Of a DNA stretch of 64,000 nucleotides, positions 44,135 through 52,677 are shown piece by piece. The first letter of the stretch is position 1; every line of letters begins with the position of its first letter. The stretch comes from Smithella sp. (GTDB lineage Bacteria; Desulfobacterota; Syntrophia; Syntrophales; Smithellaceae), in contig JAAZHX010000109.1 of NCBI GenBank assembly GCA_012510495.1, positions 1 through 64,000 on the forward strand, given 5' to 3'. A program made the position numbers and the translations under genes. Below the pieces are notes generated by a model. The model saw only the letters and a program-made list of their open reading frames with translations. It was not told the origin of the DNA and made no database searches.

Positions 44135-44581
44135 CTACAGGTCGAAGGACGCGTCGATCTTGAATGTCCTGACCGCGCGCATGTCCAGAATGTCCGTGAC
44201 TCCGGTCTTTTTCTTCACGTCCGACAGAAGGGCTTCCAGTTCTTCGGCGCTCTCCGCGGTCGCCGTGAACCAGACATTGTATTCGTGCCCGCGGCGGTAA
44301 TTATGCGTCACGCCTTTTTCGGCGTTGACGATTCGGACAAAGGACCGGATTTGGTCTTCGGGCACCCGCGCCGCGCACAGCGTACTCGCGCGTCCGAGTT
44401 TTTTTCCGTCGAACACGGCACCGATCCGGCGGATAATTCCCCGGTCCTTCAGCTTCTGAACGCGGGCCAGCGTTTCCTCTTCACTGATTCCGCAGCGCGC
44501 ACCGACGACGAGGAACGGCTGCTCTTCCAGCGGAAATTCCTTTTGCAGAAGATTGAGCAGTTTTTTATCAATCGCGTCCAT
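44135..44581 (-). CDS. Siroheme decarboxylase subunit (AhbA/AhbB type, Lrp/AsnC-like)
   Basis: The ATG at 44581 with GAGG upstream gives 148 residues. It has the AsnC/Lrp-like fold: MDAIDKKLLNLLQKEFPLEE, the helix-turn-helix with GISEEETLARVQKLKDRGIIRR, and the characteristic GVTHNYRRGHEYNVWFTATA of siroheme decarboxylases rather than of amino-acid-sensing Lrp. Those enzymes remove two carboxyl groups from siroheme to give 12,18-didecarboxysiroheme. A functional decarboxylase normally needs AhbA and AhbB; only one is present here. The two heme radical-SAM genes lie upstream. Confidence 0.85.
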   Translation of the reverse strand: MDAIDKKLLNLLQKEFPLEEQPFLVVGARCGISEEETLARVQKLKDRGIIRRIGAVFDGKKLGRASTLCAARVPEDQIRSFVRIVNAEKGVTHNYRRGHEYNVWFTATAESAEELEALLSDVKKKTGVTDILDMRAVRTFKIDASFDL

Positions 44582-44590
44582 ACTGCCTCT

Positions 44591-44630
44591 TTCTCCCCTC
44601 CCCTGGCGGGAGGGAATTAAAGGGAAGGAA
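44591..44630. repeat. GC-rich hairpin repeat, copy A, before the siroheme decarboxylase gene
   Basis: Both copies contain TCTCCCCTCCCCT followed by a complementary GGGA stretch, giving a hairpin. The copy lies directly upstream of the true start codon (44581), and a frame running through it is non-coding. Confidence 0.6.
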
Positions 44631-44662
44631 ACTATCCGGAGAACGCTTTCGTGTGCCTCCAT

Positions 44663-45688
44663 TCATCGCTGCGGTTGATACAAGCACAACGGCTCCTCCG
44701 CCAGATAATCACCCGTCGCTTCATAGGCCCGTGCCCGGCAGCCGCCGCAGACCTTGATGAACTCGCAGCGCCCGCACTTGCCCTTGTAGCTTGCATAATC
44801 CCGAAGATTGCGGAACACTTCGGAGGTCTCCCAGATTTCACCGAGGTTTTGCTTCCGGATATTGCCGCAGTCAAGTTCGAGGTAGCCGCAGGGCTGCACC
44901 TGCCCGGTATGGGATATAAAGCAAAAGGAAATGCCGCCCAGGCAACCCCGGGTCGATTCATGAAAATGACCGTCAACTTTCTTTACGGGTCTTTCCCCTT
45001 TCGGTTTATTCTGGTGCATAATCCGGAAATAGTGCGGCGCGCAGGTTGCTTTGAGCTGGATTTCGCACGTCAGACTTTCCTGATAAAACCAGTGGAGCGT
45101 CTCTTCGTAATCCGCCGCTGTGATTGCCTGCCGGGCCAGCTCCCTTCCCCTGCCGGTCGGCACCAGCAGGAAAATGTGGTGCGCCGCCGCTCCGATGCGA
45201 AGCGCCAGATCGTGAATAGCTTTGACTTGATGCAGATTGGCGGTCGTGATCGTCGTGTTGATCTGAAATTCCATTCCGGCGGCTTTCATCGCCGCAATGC
45301 CGGCAAGCGCACCGGAAAACGCACCAGGTTGCTGGCGAAACGCGTCGTGGCTTTGCGCGTCGGGCCCGTCGATGCTGATGCTCACCCGCTGAATGCCGGA
45401 ATCGATCATCTTTCGAACCGTGGCTTCATTGACCAGCGTGCCGTTGGTCGCCATGACCATACGCAGGCCTTTTTGCGTGCCGTAGGCAGCCAGATCAAAG
45501 ATATCCGGCCTCAATAGCGGCTCGCCGCCGGTGAGAATGACGACCGGCTTGGCAAAGCGCGCGATGTCGTCAATCAGACGGAGACATTCGCCGGTGGAAA
45601 GCTCACCCGGATAAGGCCCGAGATGTGAGGCGGCCCGGCAGTGCACGCAGTTAAGATTGCAGCTTCGCGTCACTTCCCACGCGATCAT
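44663..45688 (-). CDS. ahbD: Radical-SAM heme synthase AhbD-type
   Basis: The ATG at 45688 gives 341 residues. The N-terminal radical-SAM cluster is TRSCNLNCVHCRAAS (CX3CX2C), with VILTGGEPLLRPD and SISIDGPDAQSHD. The C-terminal SPASM-like auxiliary-cluster Cys set reads CGRCEFIKVCGGCRARA and ends in EEPLC. AhbD decarboxylates the propionates of Fe-coproporphyrin III to vinyl groups, giving heme b. Gene order with hemB, ahbC and the AhbA/B-type gene supports this. The separation of AhbD from AhbC rests on resemblance and order. The frame upstream of 45688 crosses the GC-rich repeat. Confidence 0.85.
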   Translation of the reverse strand: MIAWEVTRSCNLNCVHCRAASHLGPYPGELSTGECLRLIDDIARFAKPVVILTGGEPLLRPDIFDLAAYGTQKGLRMVMATNGTLVNEATVRKMIDSGIQRVSISIDGPDAQSHDAFRQQPGAFSGALAGIAAMKAAGMEFQINTTITTANLHQVKAIHDLALRIGAAAHHIFLLVPTGRGRELARQAITAADYEETLHWFYQESLTCEIQLKATCAPHYFRIMHQNKPKGERPVKKVDGHFHESTRGCLGGISFCFISHTGQVQPCGYLELDCGNIRKQNLGEIWETSEVFRNLRDYASYKGKCGRCEFIKVCGGCRARAYEATGDYLAEEPLCLYQPQR

Positions 45689-45698
45689 CCTAACCTGA

Positions 45699-45735
45699 TC
45701 TCCCCTCCCCTTGTGGGAAAGACGGGAAGAGGGGG
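45699..45735. repeat. GC-rich hairpin repeat, copy B, before ahbD
   Basis: Shares TCTCCCCTCCCCT with copy A about 1.1 kb away and likewise sits immediately before the true start of the next gene, inside a possible N-terminal extension that should not be read as protein. Confidence 0.6.
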
Positions 45736-45756
45736 ACACTTGCCACTTTCCATTCT

Positions 45757-46731
45757 TCATTTCGCGAGCGCCTTCGCCAGATCCTTCGCCCAGTAGGTAA
45801 TGAGAATATCCGCGCCGGCGCGCTTGATGGCCGTAACGCTCTCCAACATGGCCTTTTCCTCGTCGATCCAGCCCAGCTTCGCCGCGGCCTTGATCATCGA
45901 ATATTCTCCACTCACGTTATAGGCGGCGAGCGGCAAATCGAATTCCTGCCTGGCCCGGCAGATGATGTCCAGATACGGCAAAGCCGGCTTCACCATGATG
46001 ATGTCCGCGCCTTCATTGACGTCGAGCGAGATTTCCCGGATGGCCTCGTCGGAATTGGCCGGGTCCATCTGATAGGCCTTGCGGTCGCCGAACTGCGGCG
46101 CGCTTTCAGCCGCTTCGCGGAACGGTCCGTAAAACGAGGAGGCATATTTGGCGGAATAGGCCATGATCGGAATGTTTTCCAGCGCGTTTTCATCGAGAAT
46201 CTCGCGGATGGCCGCAATTTGCCCGTCCATCATAGCCGACGGCGCCACCACGTCCGCGCCGGCTTTCACCTGCGACAGGGCCGTTTCCGCCAGCACTTCC
46301 AGCGTGGCGTCGTTTTGCACCTCGCCTTTTTCGATGATGCCGCAGTGGCCGTGGCTCGTGTATTCGCACAGGCAGACGTCCGTGATCACCAGCATGTCCG
46401 GCACTTCGTTCCGGATGCGCTTTACGGCCTGCTGAACGATGCCGTCTTTGGCAAACGCACCTGTGCCCTGCTCGTCTTTTTTGGCCGGAATGCCGAAAAG
46501 CAGCAGCGCGGGGATCCCCAGCGCATGCGCCTCGCGCGCTTCCTTCGCAAGGTGCTCCAACGACATCTGAAATTGCCCCGGCATCGATGCGATGGGTTTT
46601 TTCACATCCCTGCCCGGCACGGCAAAAAGCGGATAAACCAGCTCGTTCACGCTCAGGCGCGTTTCGCGCACCAGCCTGCGGAAGTTTTCGTTCTTTCTCA
46701 ACCGGCGTCCCCGGTATTCAGGAAATTGCAT
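45757..46731 (-). CDS. hemB: Porphobilinogen synthase (delta-aminolevulinic acid dehydratase)
   Basis: The 324-residue enzyme condenses two aminolevulinate molecules to porphobilinogen. The metal site DVCLCEYTSHGHCG has the three zinc cysteines. The Schiff-base lysines lie in YSAKYASSFYGPFREA and MVKPALPYLDII. The N-terminal arm (RRLRKNENFRRLVRETRLS) is present. It is embedded in the heme cluster, between ahbC and ahbD, with overlapping or adjacent stop and start codons. Confidence 0.97.
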   Translation of the reverse strand: MQFPEYRGRRLRKNENFRRLVRETRLSVNELVYPLFAVPGRDVKKPIASMPGQFQMSLEHLAKEAREAHALGIPALLLFGIPAKKDEQGTGAFAKDGIVQQAVKRIRNEVPDMLVITDVCLCEYTSHGHCGIIEKGEVQNDATLEVLAETALSQVKAGADVVAPSAMMDGQIAAIREILDENALENIPIMAYSAKYASSFYGPFREAAESAPQFGDRKAYQMDPANSDEAIREISLDVNEGADIIMVKPALPYLDIICRARQEFDLPLAAYNVSGEYSMIKAAAKLGWIDEEKAMLESVTAIKRAGADILITYWAKDLAKALAK

Positions 46732-46734
46732 ACC

Positions 46735-47922
46735 CTACTCCTTTTGTGATGATATTTCTTCGTCGGTCAGATAGCAGGCGGGATCCGGTCCCCAGACGTC
46801 GCCCGCCGACTCGGCCCGCGCCCGAAAGTTCCCGCCGCACACGGAAAGCCACACGCACGTCGCGCAGCGGCCGGTAACGTGTTTCTTTTTTTCTTTCAGT
46901 TTCATCAGAAATTCATTTTTTTCATCAGTCCAGATTTCGCTGAAGGGCCGCTTCCGGACATTGCCCAGCGGCCGGTTGCGCCAGAACTGATCGGGATACA
47001 CCTCGCCGTCCCAGCTGATACAGCCGATACCGACACCGGTGGAATTGCCCTCGTTCATTTCCAGGAGCTCCAGGATTTCCGCCGCGCGCGCCGGGTCTTT
47101 TTCCTTCATCTTCAGATACAGGTAAGGCCCGTCGGCATGATTGTCCACCGTGAGGATTTCGGGCGCCAGGCCGTCGTCAAACATGGCCTTGGTCCGGTCG
47201 GCGATGAGATCCAGCAGACGGCGGGACTCCTCATGCGCCAGGTCTTCGTCGCGGAGCTTCGAACCGCGGCCGGAATAAACCAGGTGGTAAAAGCACATCC
47301 GTTCGATTTTTTCTTTTCTGAGCAGGTCGAACATGGCCGGCACATCGGCCGCGTTGTGGCGATTGACGGTGAAGCGCAGGCCCACCTTGATGCCTGCTTC
47401 CCGGCAGTTGCGGATGCCTTCCATGGCTTTTTCAAACGCGCCTTTCATGCCCCGGAACCGGTCGTGCGTCGGCTGCAAACCGTCGAGGCTCACGCCGACG
47501 TACGACAGCCCGATTTTTTTGAATTCCGCTGCGATTTCTTTGGTAATAAGCGTACCGTTGGTGGAGATGACCGCGCGCAGCCCCCTGTCCGTCGCGTACT
47601 TTGCCAGTTCGAGCAAATCCTTCCGCATCAGCGGTTCGCCGCCGGAAAATAAAATCACCGGTGATCCGAAAGCCGCCAGATCGTCGATCATGGCCTTCCC
47701 TTCTTCCGTGGTCATCTCATCGGGATAATCGACATTCGCCGAGCTGGAATAACAGTGGATGCATTTGAGGTTGCAGCGGCGCGTCATGTTCCAGACCACC
47801 ACCGGCTTCTTGTCCGCCGAAAATTGCAGCAGATGCGACGGCAGCCGGCCCGAGTGCCGGTTGTAGCGCAACACATCGGAAGGCTCCACCGCCCCGCAAT
47901 ACAGTTTGGAAATGCCGATCAT
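46735..47922 (-). CDS. ahbC: Radical-SAM Fe-coproporphyrin III synthase AhbC-type
   Basis: The 395-residue product begins MIGISKLYCGAVEPSDVLRY, a hallmark of the AhbC/NirJ-like group. The radical-SAM cluster is TRRCNLKCIHCYSSS, with LFSGGEPLMRKD and GVSLDGLQPTHDRFRG. The SPASM-like C-terminus reads CATCVWLSVCGGNFRARA with a further PDPAC. AhbC removes two acetate side chains of didecarboxysiroheme to give Fe-coproporphyrin III, the substrate of AhbD. The start overlaps the end of cobA-hemD by four bases (ATGA). Confidence 0.88.
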   Translation of the reverse strand: MIGISKLYCGAVEPSDVLRYNRHSGRLPSHLLQFSADKKPVVVWNMTRRCNLKCIHCYSSSANVDYPDEMTTEEGKAMIDDLAAFGSPVILFSGGEPLMRKDLLELAKYATDRGLRAVISTNGTLITKEIAAEFKKIGLSYVGVSLDGLQPTHDRFRGMKGAFEKAMEGIRNCREAGIKVGLRFTVNRHNAADVPAMFDLLRKEKIERMCFYHLVYSGRGSKLRDEDLAHEESRRLLDLIADRTKAMFDDGLAPEILTVDNHADGPYLYLKMKEKDPARAAEILELLEMNEGNSTGVGIGCISWDGEVYPDQFWRNRPLGNVRKRPFSEIWTDEKNEFLMKLKEKKKHVTGRCATCVWLSVCGGNFRARAESAGDVWGPDPACYLTDEEISSQKE

Positions 47923-49451
47923 GGGTGATCCTTTCCTTTCGGTTGCTGAAAGTGATCGACCAGCGTCCGAATCAGTCCTTCCATCGTGTATTCGCGCTGC
48001 AGGATGTCGATTTTGAATCCCGCCTTTGCGGCGGTCCCGGCCGTTACCGGACCGATGCAGGCCACGCTGACGGAAGGCGGCAGTATAAAATCCTTTCCCA
48101 TGATGTCCACAAAATTCGTCACGGTGGAGGAACTGGTAAACGTGATGACATCCACCTCACCCGCCGCAAGCCGCCGGGCCAGCTCTTCTTTTTTCCTGCC
48201 GGAATTCACCGTCCGGTAGGCGGTTGCCACCGTGACGCGCGCTCCCTGCTCCTGGAGCGTCCGGGGAAGAATATCGCGGGCCTTGGCCGCGCGCGGAATC
48301 AGGATTTTCTGAGACCGAATATCCATGGCGGCAAAGGACTTCAAAATGCCTTCCGCAATAAACTCCTGCGGCACCAGATCGACCCGGATACCCCGGTCTT
48401 CCAACTGTCTGGCTGTAGCCGGACCGATGCAGCAGATTTTGACGCCCTTGAGATCGCGCACATCCCCGCTTTTTTGCTGCATGCGCTCGAAAAAGAAGCG
48501 CACGCCGTTGGCGCTGGTGAAAATGAGCCACTGGTAAGATTCCAGCTCGGCCAGCGCCGCGTCGAGTTCGCTCCAGTCGGACGGCGGTTCGATGGCGATG
48601 GTTGGAAACGCGATCGGCCGCGCGCCTTCAGCCGCGAGAAGCTTCGCCAGGTCGTCGGCCTGCCGCTGGGGCCGCGTGATGACAATGCCCCTGCCAAAAA
48701 GCGGCCTGGCGTCGAACCAGCCCAGTGTGTCGCGTAATTCCACCACGGGCCCGACCACCAGAACAGCGGGCGGTTTGAATCTGTTGGCGCGGGCCAGTTC
48801 CTCAATGTTCGCCAGCGTGCCCGTCAGCGTTTGCTGCTCAGGCAGCGTGCCCCGGCGAATCAAAGCCGCCGGTGTCTCAGGAGATTTTCCGCGCGAGATC
48901 AATGCGTCGGTAATCTGGCCAAGATTCTTCACGCCCATCAGAAACACCAGCGTTCCAATGCCCGCAAGCGCCTGCCAGTCGATGTCGCTTTTTTCCTTGG
49001 TCGGATCTTCATGGCCGGTAACAAACGCCACCGTGGAGGTGAGCCCCCGGTGCGTGAGCGGTATGCCCGCATAAGCCGGCGCCGCGATGGCGGAGGTTAC
49101 GCCGGGAATCACTTCAAAAGGAATGCCGCGGGCGGCCAGTTCTTCCGCTTCCTCGCCGCCGCGACCGAAGATAAAGGGATCACCGCCCTTGAGGCGCGCG
49201 ACCGTGCGACCGTCCAGGGCCTCCCGGACCAGAAGGTCGTTGATTTTGTCCTGCGTCAGCGTGTGGTCTCCCCCCTGTTTGCCCGCATAGATTCTGCGCG
49301 CGTGCCCCGGCGTGTATTGGAGCAGCTCTTCATTGACCAAGTTGTCGTAAACCACCACATCGGCAAGCTTCAGGGCCTTCACTGCCTTGAGTGTGATGAG
49401 GCTCGGGTCTCCCGGCCCCGCTCCGATGATATAAACCTTGGCTTTTTTCAT
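47919..49451 (-). CDS. cobA-hemD: Uroporphyrinogen-III C-methyltransferase / uroporphyrinogen-III synthase fusion
   Basis: The 510-residue fusion first has the SAM-dependent methyltransferase CobA (YIIGAGPGDPSLITLKA, VARLKGGDPFIFGRGGEEAEEL, GIPLTHRG) up to about residue 245, then HemD (IVITRPQRQADDLAKLLAAEG, WLIFTSANGVRFFFERM, TFTSSSTVTNFVDI). HemD cyclises hydroxymethylbilane to uroporphyrinogen III, which CobA methylates to precorrin-2, the entry to siroheme. The fusion is common in Firmicutes and deltaproteobacteria. It lies between hemC and ahbC. Confidence 0.96.
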   Translation of the reverse strand: MKKAKVYIIGAGPGDPSLITLKAVKALKLADVVVYDNLVNEELLQYTPGHARRIYAGKQGGDHTLTQDKINDLLVREALDGRTVARLKGGDPFIFGRGGEEAEELAARGIPFEVIPGVTSAIAAPAYAGIPLTHRGLTSTVAFVTGHEDPTKEKSDIDWQALAGIGTLVFLMGVKNLGQITDALISRGKSPETPAALIRRGTLPEQQTLTGTLANIEELARANRFKPPAVLVVGPVVELRDTLGWFDARPLFGRGIVITRPQRQADDLAKLLAAEGARPIAFPTIAIEPPSDWSELDAALAELESYQWLIFTSANGVRFFFERMQQKSGDVRDLKGVKICCIGPATARQLEDRGIRVDLVPQEFIAEGILKSFAAMDIRSQKILIPRAAKARDILPRTLQEQGARVTVATAYRTVNSGRKKEELARRLAAGEVDVITFTSSSTVTNFVDIMGKDFILPPSVSVACIGPVTAGTAAKAGFKIDILQREYTMEGLIRTLVDHFQQPKGKDHP

Positions 49452-49452
49452 T

Positions 49453-50367
49453 TTACCCCATCAACTCCAGCAGACGGCGGCCGCCGTTTTCCAGGATCAT
49501 CTCCGCCAGCCTCCGGCCCATGGATTCGGCCTCATCCGGCTCGCCCCAGACCTTGTCGCGCAGCACTTCCCTTCCATTGGGCGCGGCCAGCAGGCCCTCC
49601 AGCGTCAGGCGTTTGCCTTCCATCAAACCGTAAGCGGCAATCGGCAAACGACAGCCGCCGCCCAGCGCCCGCAGATAGGCGCGCTCGGCCGTCACTTCCG
49701 TCGCGGTCACGGCATGGTTGAGTCGCGAGCAAAGCCCCGCCAGCTCCGCATCGCTTTTTCTCACCTGAAGTCCTAAAGCGCCCTGGCCCACCGCCGGCAG
49801 CATGATTTCCGTCGGCAAAAACTGGGTAACCGCTTCCCCGTAACCCAGTCGCTTCATACCCGCCGCGGCGAGCACCACGCCGGTGAGATTTTCCGTTTCG
49901 ATCTTTTTCAGGCGCGTGTCAATGTTGCCGCGCAGAGGAACAACCTCCAGATCCGGCATAAACGATTTCAACTGCGCGCCGCGCCGCTGGGAGCCGGTTC
50001 CGATTTTGGCCCCCTTGGGCAAATATTCAAATTTGACTCTGCCGCACGTCACCAAAACATCGCGGACATCCTCGCGGGGCAGAATTGCCGCAAAGACGAG
50101 CCCCTCCGGAATTTCTCCGGGAACGTCTTTCATGGAGTGAACAGCCAGGTCGATCTGACCGGCAAGAAGGGCCTCTTCCATTTCTTTGACAAAAACTCCC
50201 TGTCCGCCGATTGTCGCCAGAGAAACATCCTGCATAATATCGCCGCTGGTCCGGATGACGCAGATTTCCGCCTCAATCTCCGGCGCCGCTTTCTTCAGGC
50301 CGGCCACCGCGGAATTCGTCTGCGCCAACGCCAGTTTGCTTCCTCTTGTACCAACTTTAATCTTCAT
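49453..50367 (-). CDS. hemC: Hydroxymethylbilane synthase
   Basis: The 304-residue product shows KVGTRGSKLALAQT at the start, VHSMKDVPGEIPEG, RGNIDTRLKKIE and the cofactor-binding Cys in RALGGGCRLPIAAYG, which binds the dipyrromethane primer. It polymerises four porphobilinogen molecules. It stops one base before cobA-hemD. The promoter or leader contains the palindromic element 50396-50570. Confidence 0.97.
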   Translation of the reverse strand: MKIKVGTRGSKLALAQTNSAVAGLKKAAPEIEAEICVIRTSGDIMQDVSLATIGGQGVFVKEMEEALLAGQIDLAVHSMKDVPGEIPEGLVFAAILPREDVRDVLVTCGRVKFEYLPKGAKIGTGSQRRGAQLKSFMPDLEVVPLRGNIDTRLKKIETENLTGVVLAAAGMKRLGYGEAVTQFLPTEIMLPAVGQGALGLQVRKSDAELAGLCSRLNHAVTATEVTAERAYLRALGGGCRLPIAAYGLMEGKRLTLEGLLAAPNGREVLRDKVWGEPDEAESMGRRLAEMILENGGRRLLELMG

Positions 50368-50395
50368 CTTTTACCTTTCATTCCTGTTCGCAGCA

Positions 50396-50570
50396 GTTGA
50401 ATTGGGGCATCCGCTGAGCGAATATCCCCGAAATGCTGCGGCTCTCAGCGAAATGGAGCATCAGGCAGCCGAACTGTTTGAGCCCGAAGGGCGAGTTTTC
50501 GGCTGCCGCGCAATGAGCGCTAGAGCCGCCATTGCAGGGAATTCTGAGCGAAGGGATGCCCCTTCAATTG
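50396..50570. repeat. MITE-like imperfect palindrome of about 175 bp between hemA and hemC
   Basis: The two ends are inverted copies (GTTGAATTGGGGCATCC at 50396-50412 against GGATGCCCC and TTCAATTG at 50554-50570). Further in, GCAGCCGAA (50465) faces TTCGGCTGC (50498), with CCCGAAGGG near the centre, and GCGGCTCT faces AGAGCCGC. There is no coding capacity. The nested symmetry suggests a non-autonomous transposable element or a REP-type repeat inserted into the heme operon. Confidence 0.7.
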
Positions 50571-50581
50571 CCGTATCTTCT

Positions 50582-51856
50582 TCAATCATCCAGCCGGAAA
50601 AGCTGACGGGCCACCGCCACAATATCCTGTGAGGCAAATTCGGCGCTTTCCTCTTTCATCACCGCCACCGGCGCGTGCAGCATCTTATTGACGATGCCGT
50701 GAACCAGGGCTTCGACTTTTTCGCGGTCTGCGTTTTCCAGATTTTCCATCCAGCCGGATGCTTTCTCCATTTCCGTCCGCACAATGCCTTCGGCCTTGTT
50801 CCTGAGCGATACGATGGTGGGCACCGCCTCCAGCTCCTTGAGCCAGTTCGTGTAATTGGCCACTTCTTCTTCGATGATTGCTTCGGCTTTCAGCGCCTCG
50901 CGCCGCCGGTTTTTGATGTTTTCATCGACAATGTCCTGTAAGTTGTCGATGTTGTAAAGATAGACGTTTTCAACGCCGTCCGCCGCCGGATCAATGTCCC
51001 GCGGCACGGCAATATCGACCAGAAACAGCAAACGGTTCTTCCGCTTGCGCAGACAGCGCCTCACCATCTCTCCGGTCACGACATACGACGGCGCGCCGGT
51101 GGAACTGATGACAATATCGGCATCGCACAGCGCTTCGTCAAGTTCCCCCCATCCCCTGGCTGCGCCGTGAAACTTTTCGGCAAGCAGCCGGGCCTGGTCC
51201 GGCGACCGGTTGACGACGGTAATGTCCTCCGCGCCGTTGCCCGCCAGGTGCGTGCAGGTCAACTCCGCCATTTCACCGGCGCCGATGATCAGAATCTTCC
51301 TGCCGGCAAGTGTTCCAAAAATTTTCTTGGCCAGTTCCACCGCGGCAAAGCTCACCGACACGGGGTTGGCGGCAATGCCCGTCTCCGCCCGGACGCGTTT
51401 GGCCGTGCGAAATGCGCGGTGCATCAGGCGGTTGAGCGCGACGCCGGTGGCGTTTTGCGCCAGCGCCAGCCGGTAGGCGTCCTTCACCTGCCCCAGGATC
51501 TGCGCCTCGCCCATCACCAGCGAATCCAGGCTGGATGTCACGCGGAACAAATGCCGGATCGCCTCCCGGTCCCGATAGGTGTACAGACAGGCTGCGGCTT
51601 CTTCGTCCGCAAGGCCGCCGTAACGCGCCAGAAAAGATTCGAGCTCATCCAGCGCCCGCGGCGCGTCCTCCAGGGAGGCCACCAGCTCCACGCGGTTGCA
51701 GGTGGAAAGATGAAGAATCTCCAGCACACCGCCGATCGACCTGAGATCGCCCAGCAGGTCCGCCTGCTCCTGGCATGCGGCAAAAAGTCTTTCGCGCACG
51801 GCCAGCGGCGCTGTTTTATGATTTAATCCGACCAGTCCGATCATGGTTTCTTTCAA
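50582..51856 (-). CDS. hemA: Glutamyl-tRNA reductase
   Basis: The 424-residue enzyme has the N-terminal VGLNHKTAPLAVRERL, the active-site Cys in LHLSTCNRVELVA, the Rossmann segment GRKILIIGAGEMAELTCTHL and VISSTGAPSYVVTGEMV. It reduces Glu-tRNA to glutamate semialdehyde, the first step of C5 tetrapyrrole synthesis. hemL, the next enzyme, is not in the window. The start overlaps the end of the upstream ccsA-type gene by four bases (ATGA). Confidence 0.97.
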   Translation of the reverse strand: MKETMIGLVGLNHKTAPLAVRERLFAACQEQADLLGDLRSIGGVLEILHLSTCNRVELVASLEDAPRALDELESFLARYGGLADEEAAACLYTYRDREAIRHLFRVTSSLDSLVMGEAQILGQVKDAYRLALAQNATGVALNRLMHRAFRTAKRVRAETGIAANPVSVSFAAVELAKKIFGTLAGRKILIIGAGEMAELTCTHLAGNGAEDITVVNRSPDQARLLAEKFHGAARGWGELDEALCDADIVISSTGAPSYVVTGEMVRRCLRKRKNRLLFLVDIAVPRDIDPAADGVENVYLYNIDNLQDIVDENIKNRRREALKAEAIIEEEVANYTNWLKELEAVPTIVSLRNKAEGIVRTEMEKASGWMENLENADREKVEALVHGIVNKMLHAPVAVMKEESAEFASQDIVAVARQLFRLDD

Positions 51857-52677
51857 ATAAAATTATGCACAGTTGCCAGGCAAAACCGTATTCCAATCGC
51901 CGCTAATAAAAAGGCGATCAACCCAAGGCAGGACAACACCGCCATCCGGGAACCCTTCCAACCGATAGCCAGCCGCTGATGCAGCAGAAAACCGTAAAAC
52001 ACCCAGACGGCAAAGGACCAGATCACCTTGGGATCGGCGGGCCAGGAGCCGCCCCAGACAAAAGCGGCATAAACAGCCCCCCCGATCATGCCGAGAGTCA
52101 GCAGAGGAAACCCCCACAGCAATCCGAAGTGGTTGATTTGGTCGAGGTCGCCAAGCGACGGCAGCAGACGCCCCAGCGGGCCCGGTTTTTTATTTTTCAG
52201 AAGATTATTCTGAATCAGAAACATCGCCCCGGCCGCTGAAGCAAGAACAAACAGCGCTTCGCCGGCAATCGCCAGCACTAGGTGCAGCGTCGTCAGTCCG
52301 CCCTGCCACTGGGACGGCACAAGATTTTTATCCGATCCCTGGCCGGCTGCGGCAATCATAAACAACAGAATAAACGGAGCAATAAAAGCGCCCAGCAGAC
52401 GGGTTTTCGTTTTCAACTGTAGGCCCAGATAGATGCCGACAATCACCCAGGCGTAAATCGACAGGAAATGGCGCGAACCGAAACTGCTCCAGCCGGCCCA
52501 GTGGGCAGCCGCGAAAAGAAGATACAGATTCAGAACGATAAATCCGGCCGTCAGGATCCATGTGGATATTCTGGCCAGCGCCACTCTCCGGACCAGAAGA
52601 GAAAGCAGATAGCCTGCGGTGGCCAGCGCGAAGCAAAACAGTGCCGGCGCGAACAGCATTCCTTCAGCGCTGGTCAA
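51853..52677 (-). CDS. CcsA/HemX-type cytochrome c assembly membrane protein
   Basis: A TTG start at 52677 with AGGAGG six bases upstream gives 274 residues (a downstream ATG has no room for a Shine-Dalgarno). About eight membrane helices are predicted, with WAGWSSFGSRHFLSIYAWVIVGIYLGLQ, a His in TLHLVLAIAGEALF, and VWGGSWPADPKVIWSFAVW matching the WxxWxWDPKE-type tryptophan-rich loop of CcsA/CcmC heme handlers. In heme clusters such genes (HemX) affect GluTR levels or heme export. It overlaps the precorrin-2 dehydrogenase gene by 14 bases. Confidence 0.85.
   Translation of the reverse strand: MTSAEGMLFAPALFCFALATAGYLLSLLVRRVALARISTWILTAGFIVLNLYLLFAAAHWAGWSSFGSRHFLSIYAWVIVGIYLGLQLKTKTRLLGAFIAPFILLFMIAAAGQGSDKNLVPSQWQGGLTTLHLVLAIAGEALFVLASAAGAMFLIQNNLLKNKKPGPLGRLLPSLGDLDQINHFGLLWGFPLLTLGMIGGAVYAAFVWGGSWPADPKVIWSFAVWVFYGFLLHQRLAIGWKGSRMAVLSCLGLIAFLLAAIGIRFCLATVHNFI

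Noticed and set aside
43454-44620. Long plus-strand frame across the 5' part of polA and the siroheme decarboxylase gene
   Set aside because: Spans two well-supported minus-strand genes and has no family pattern.
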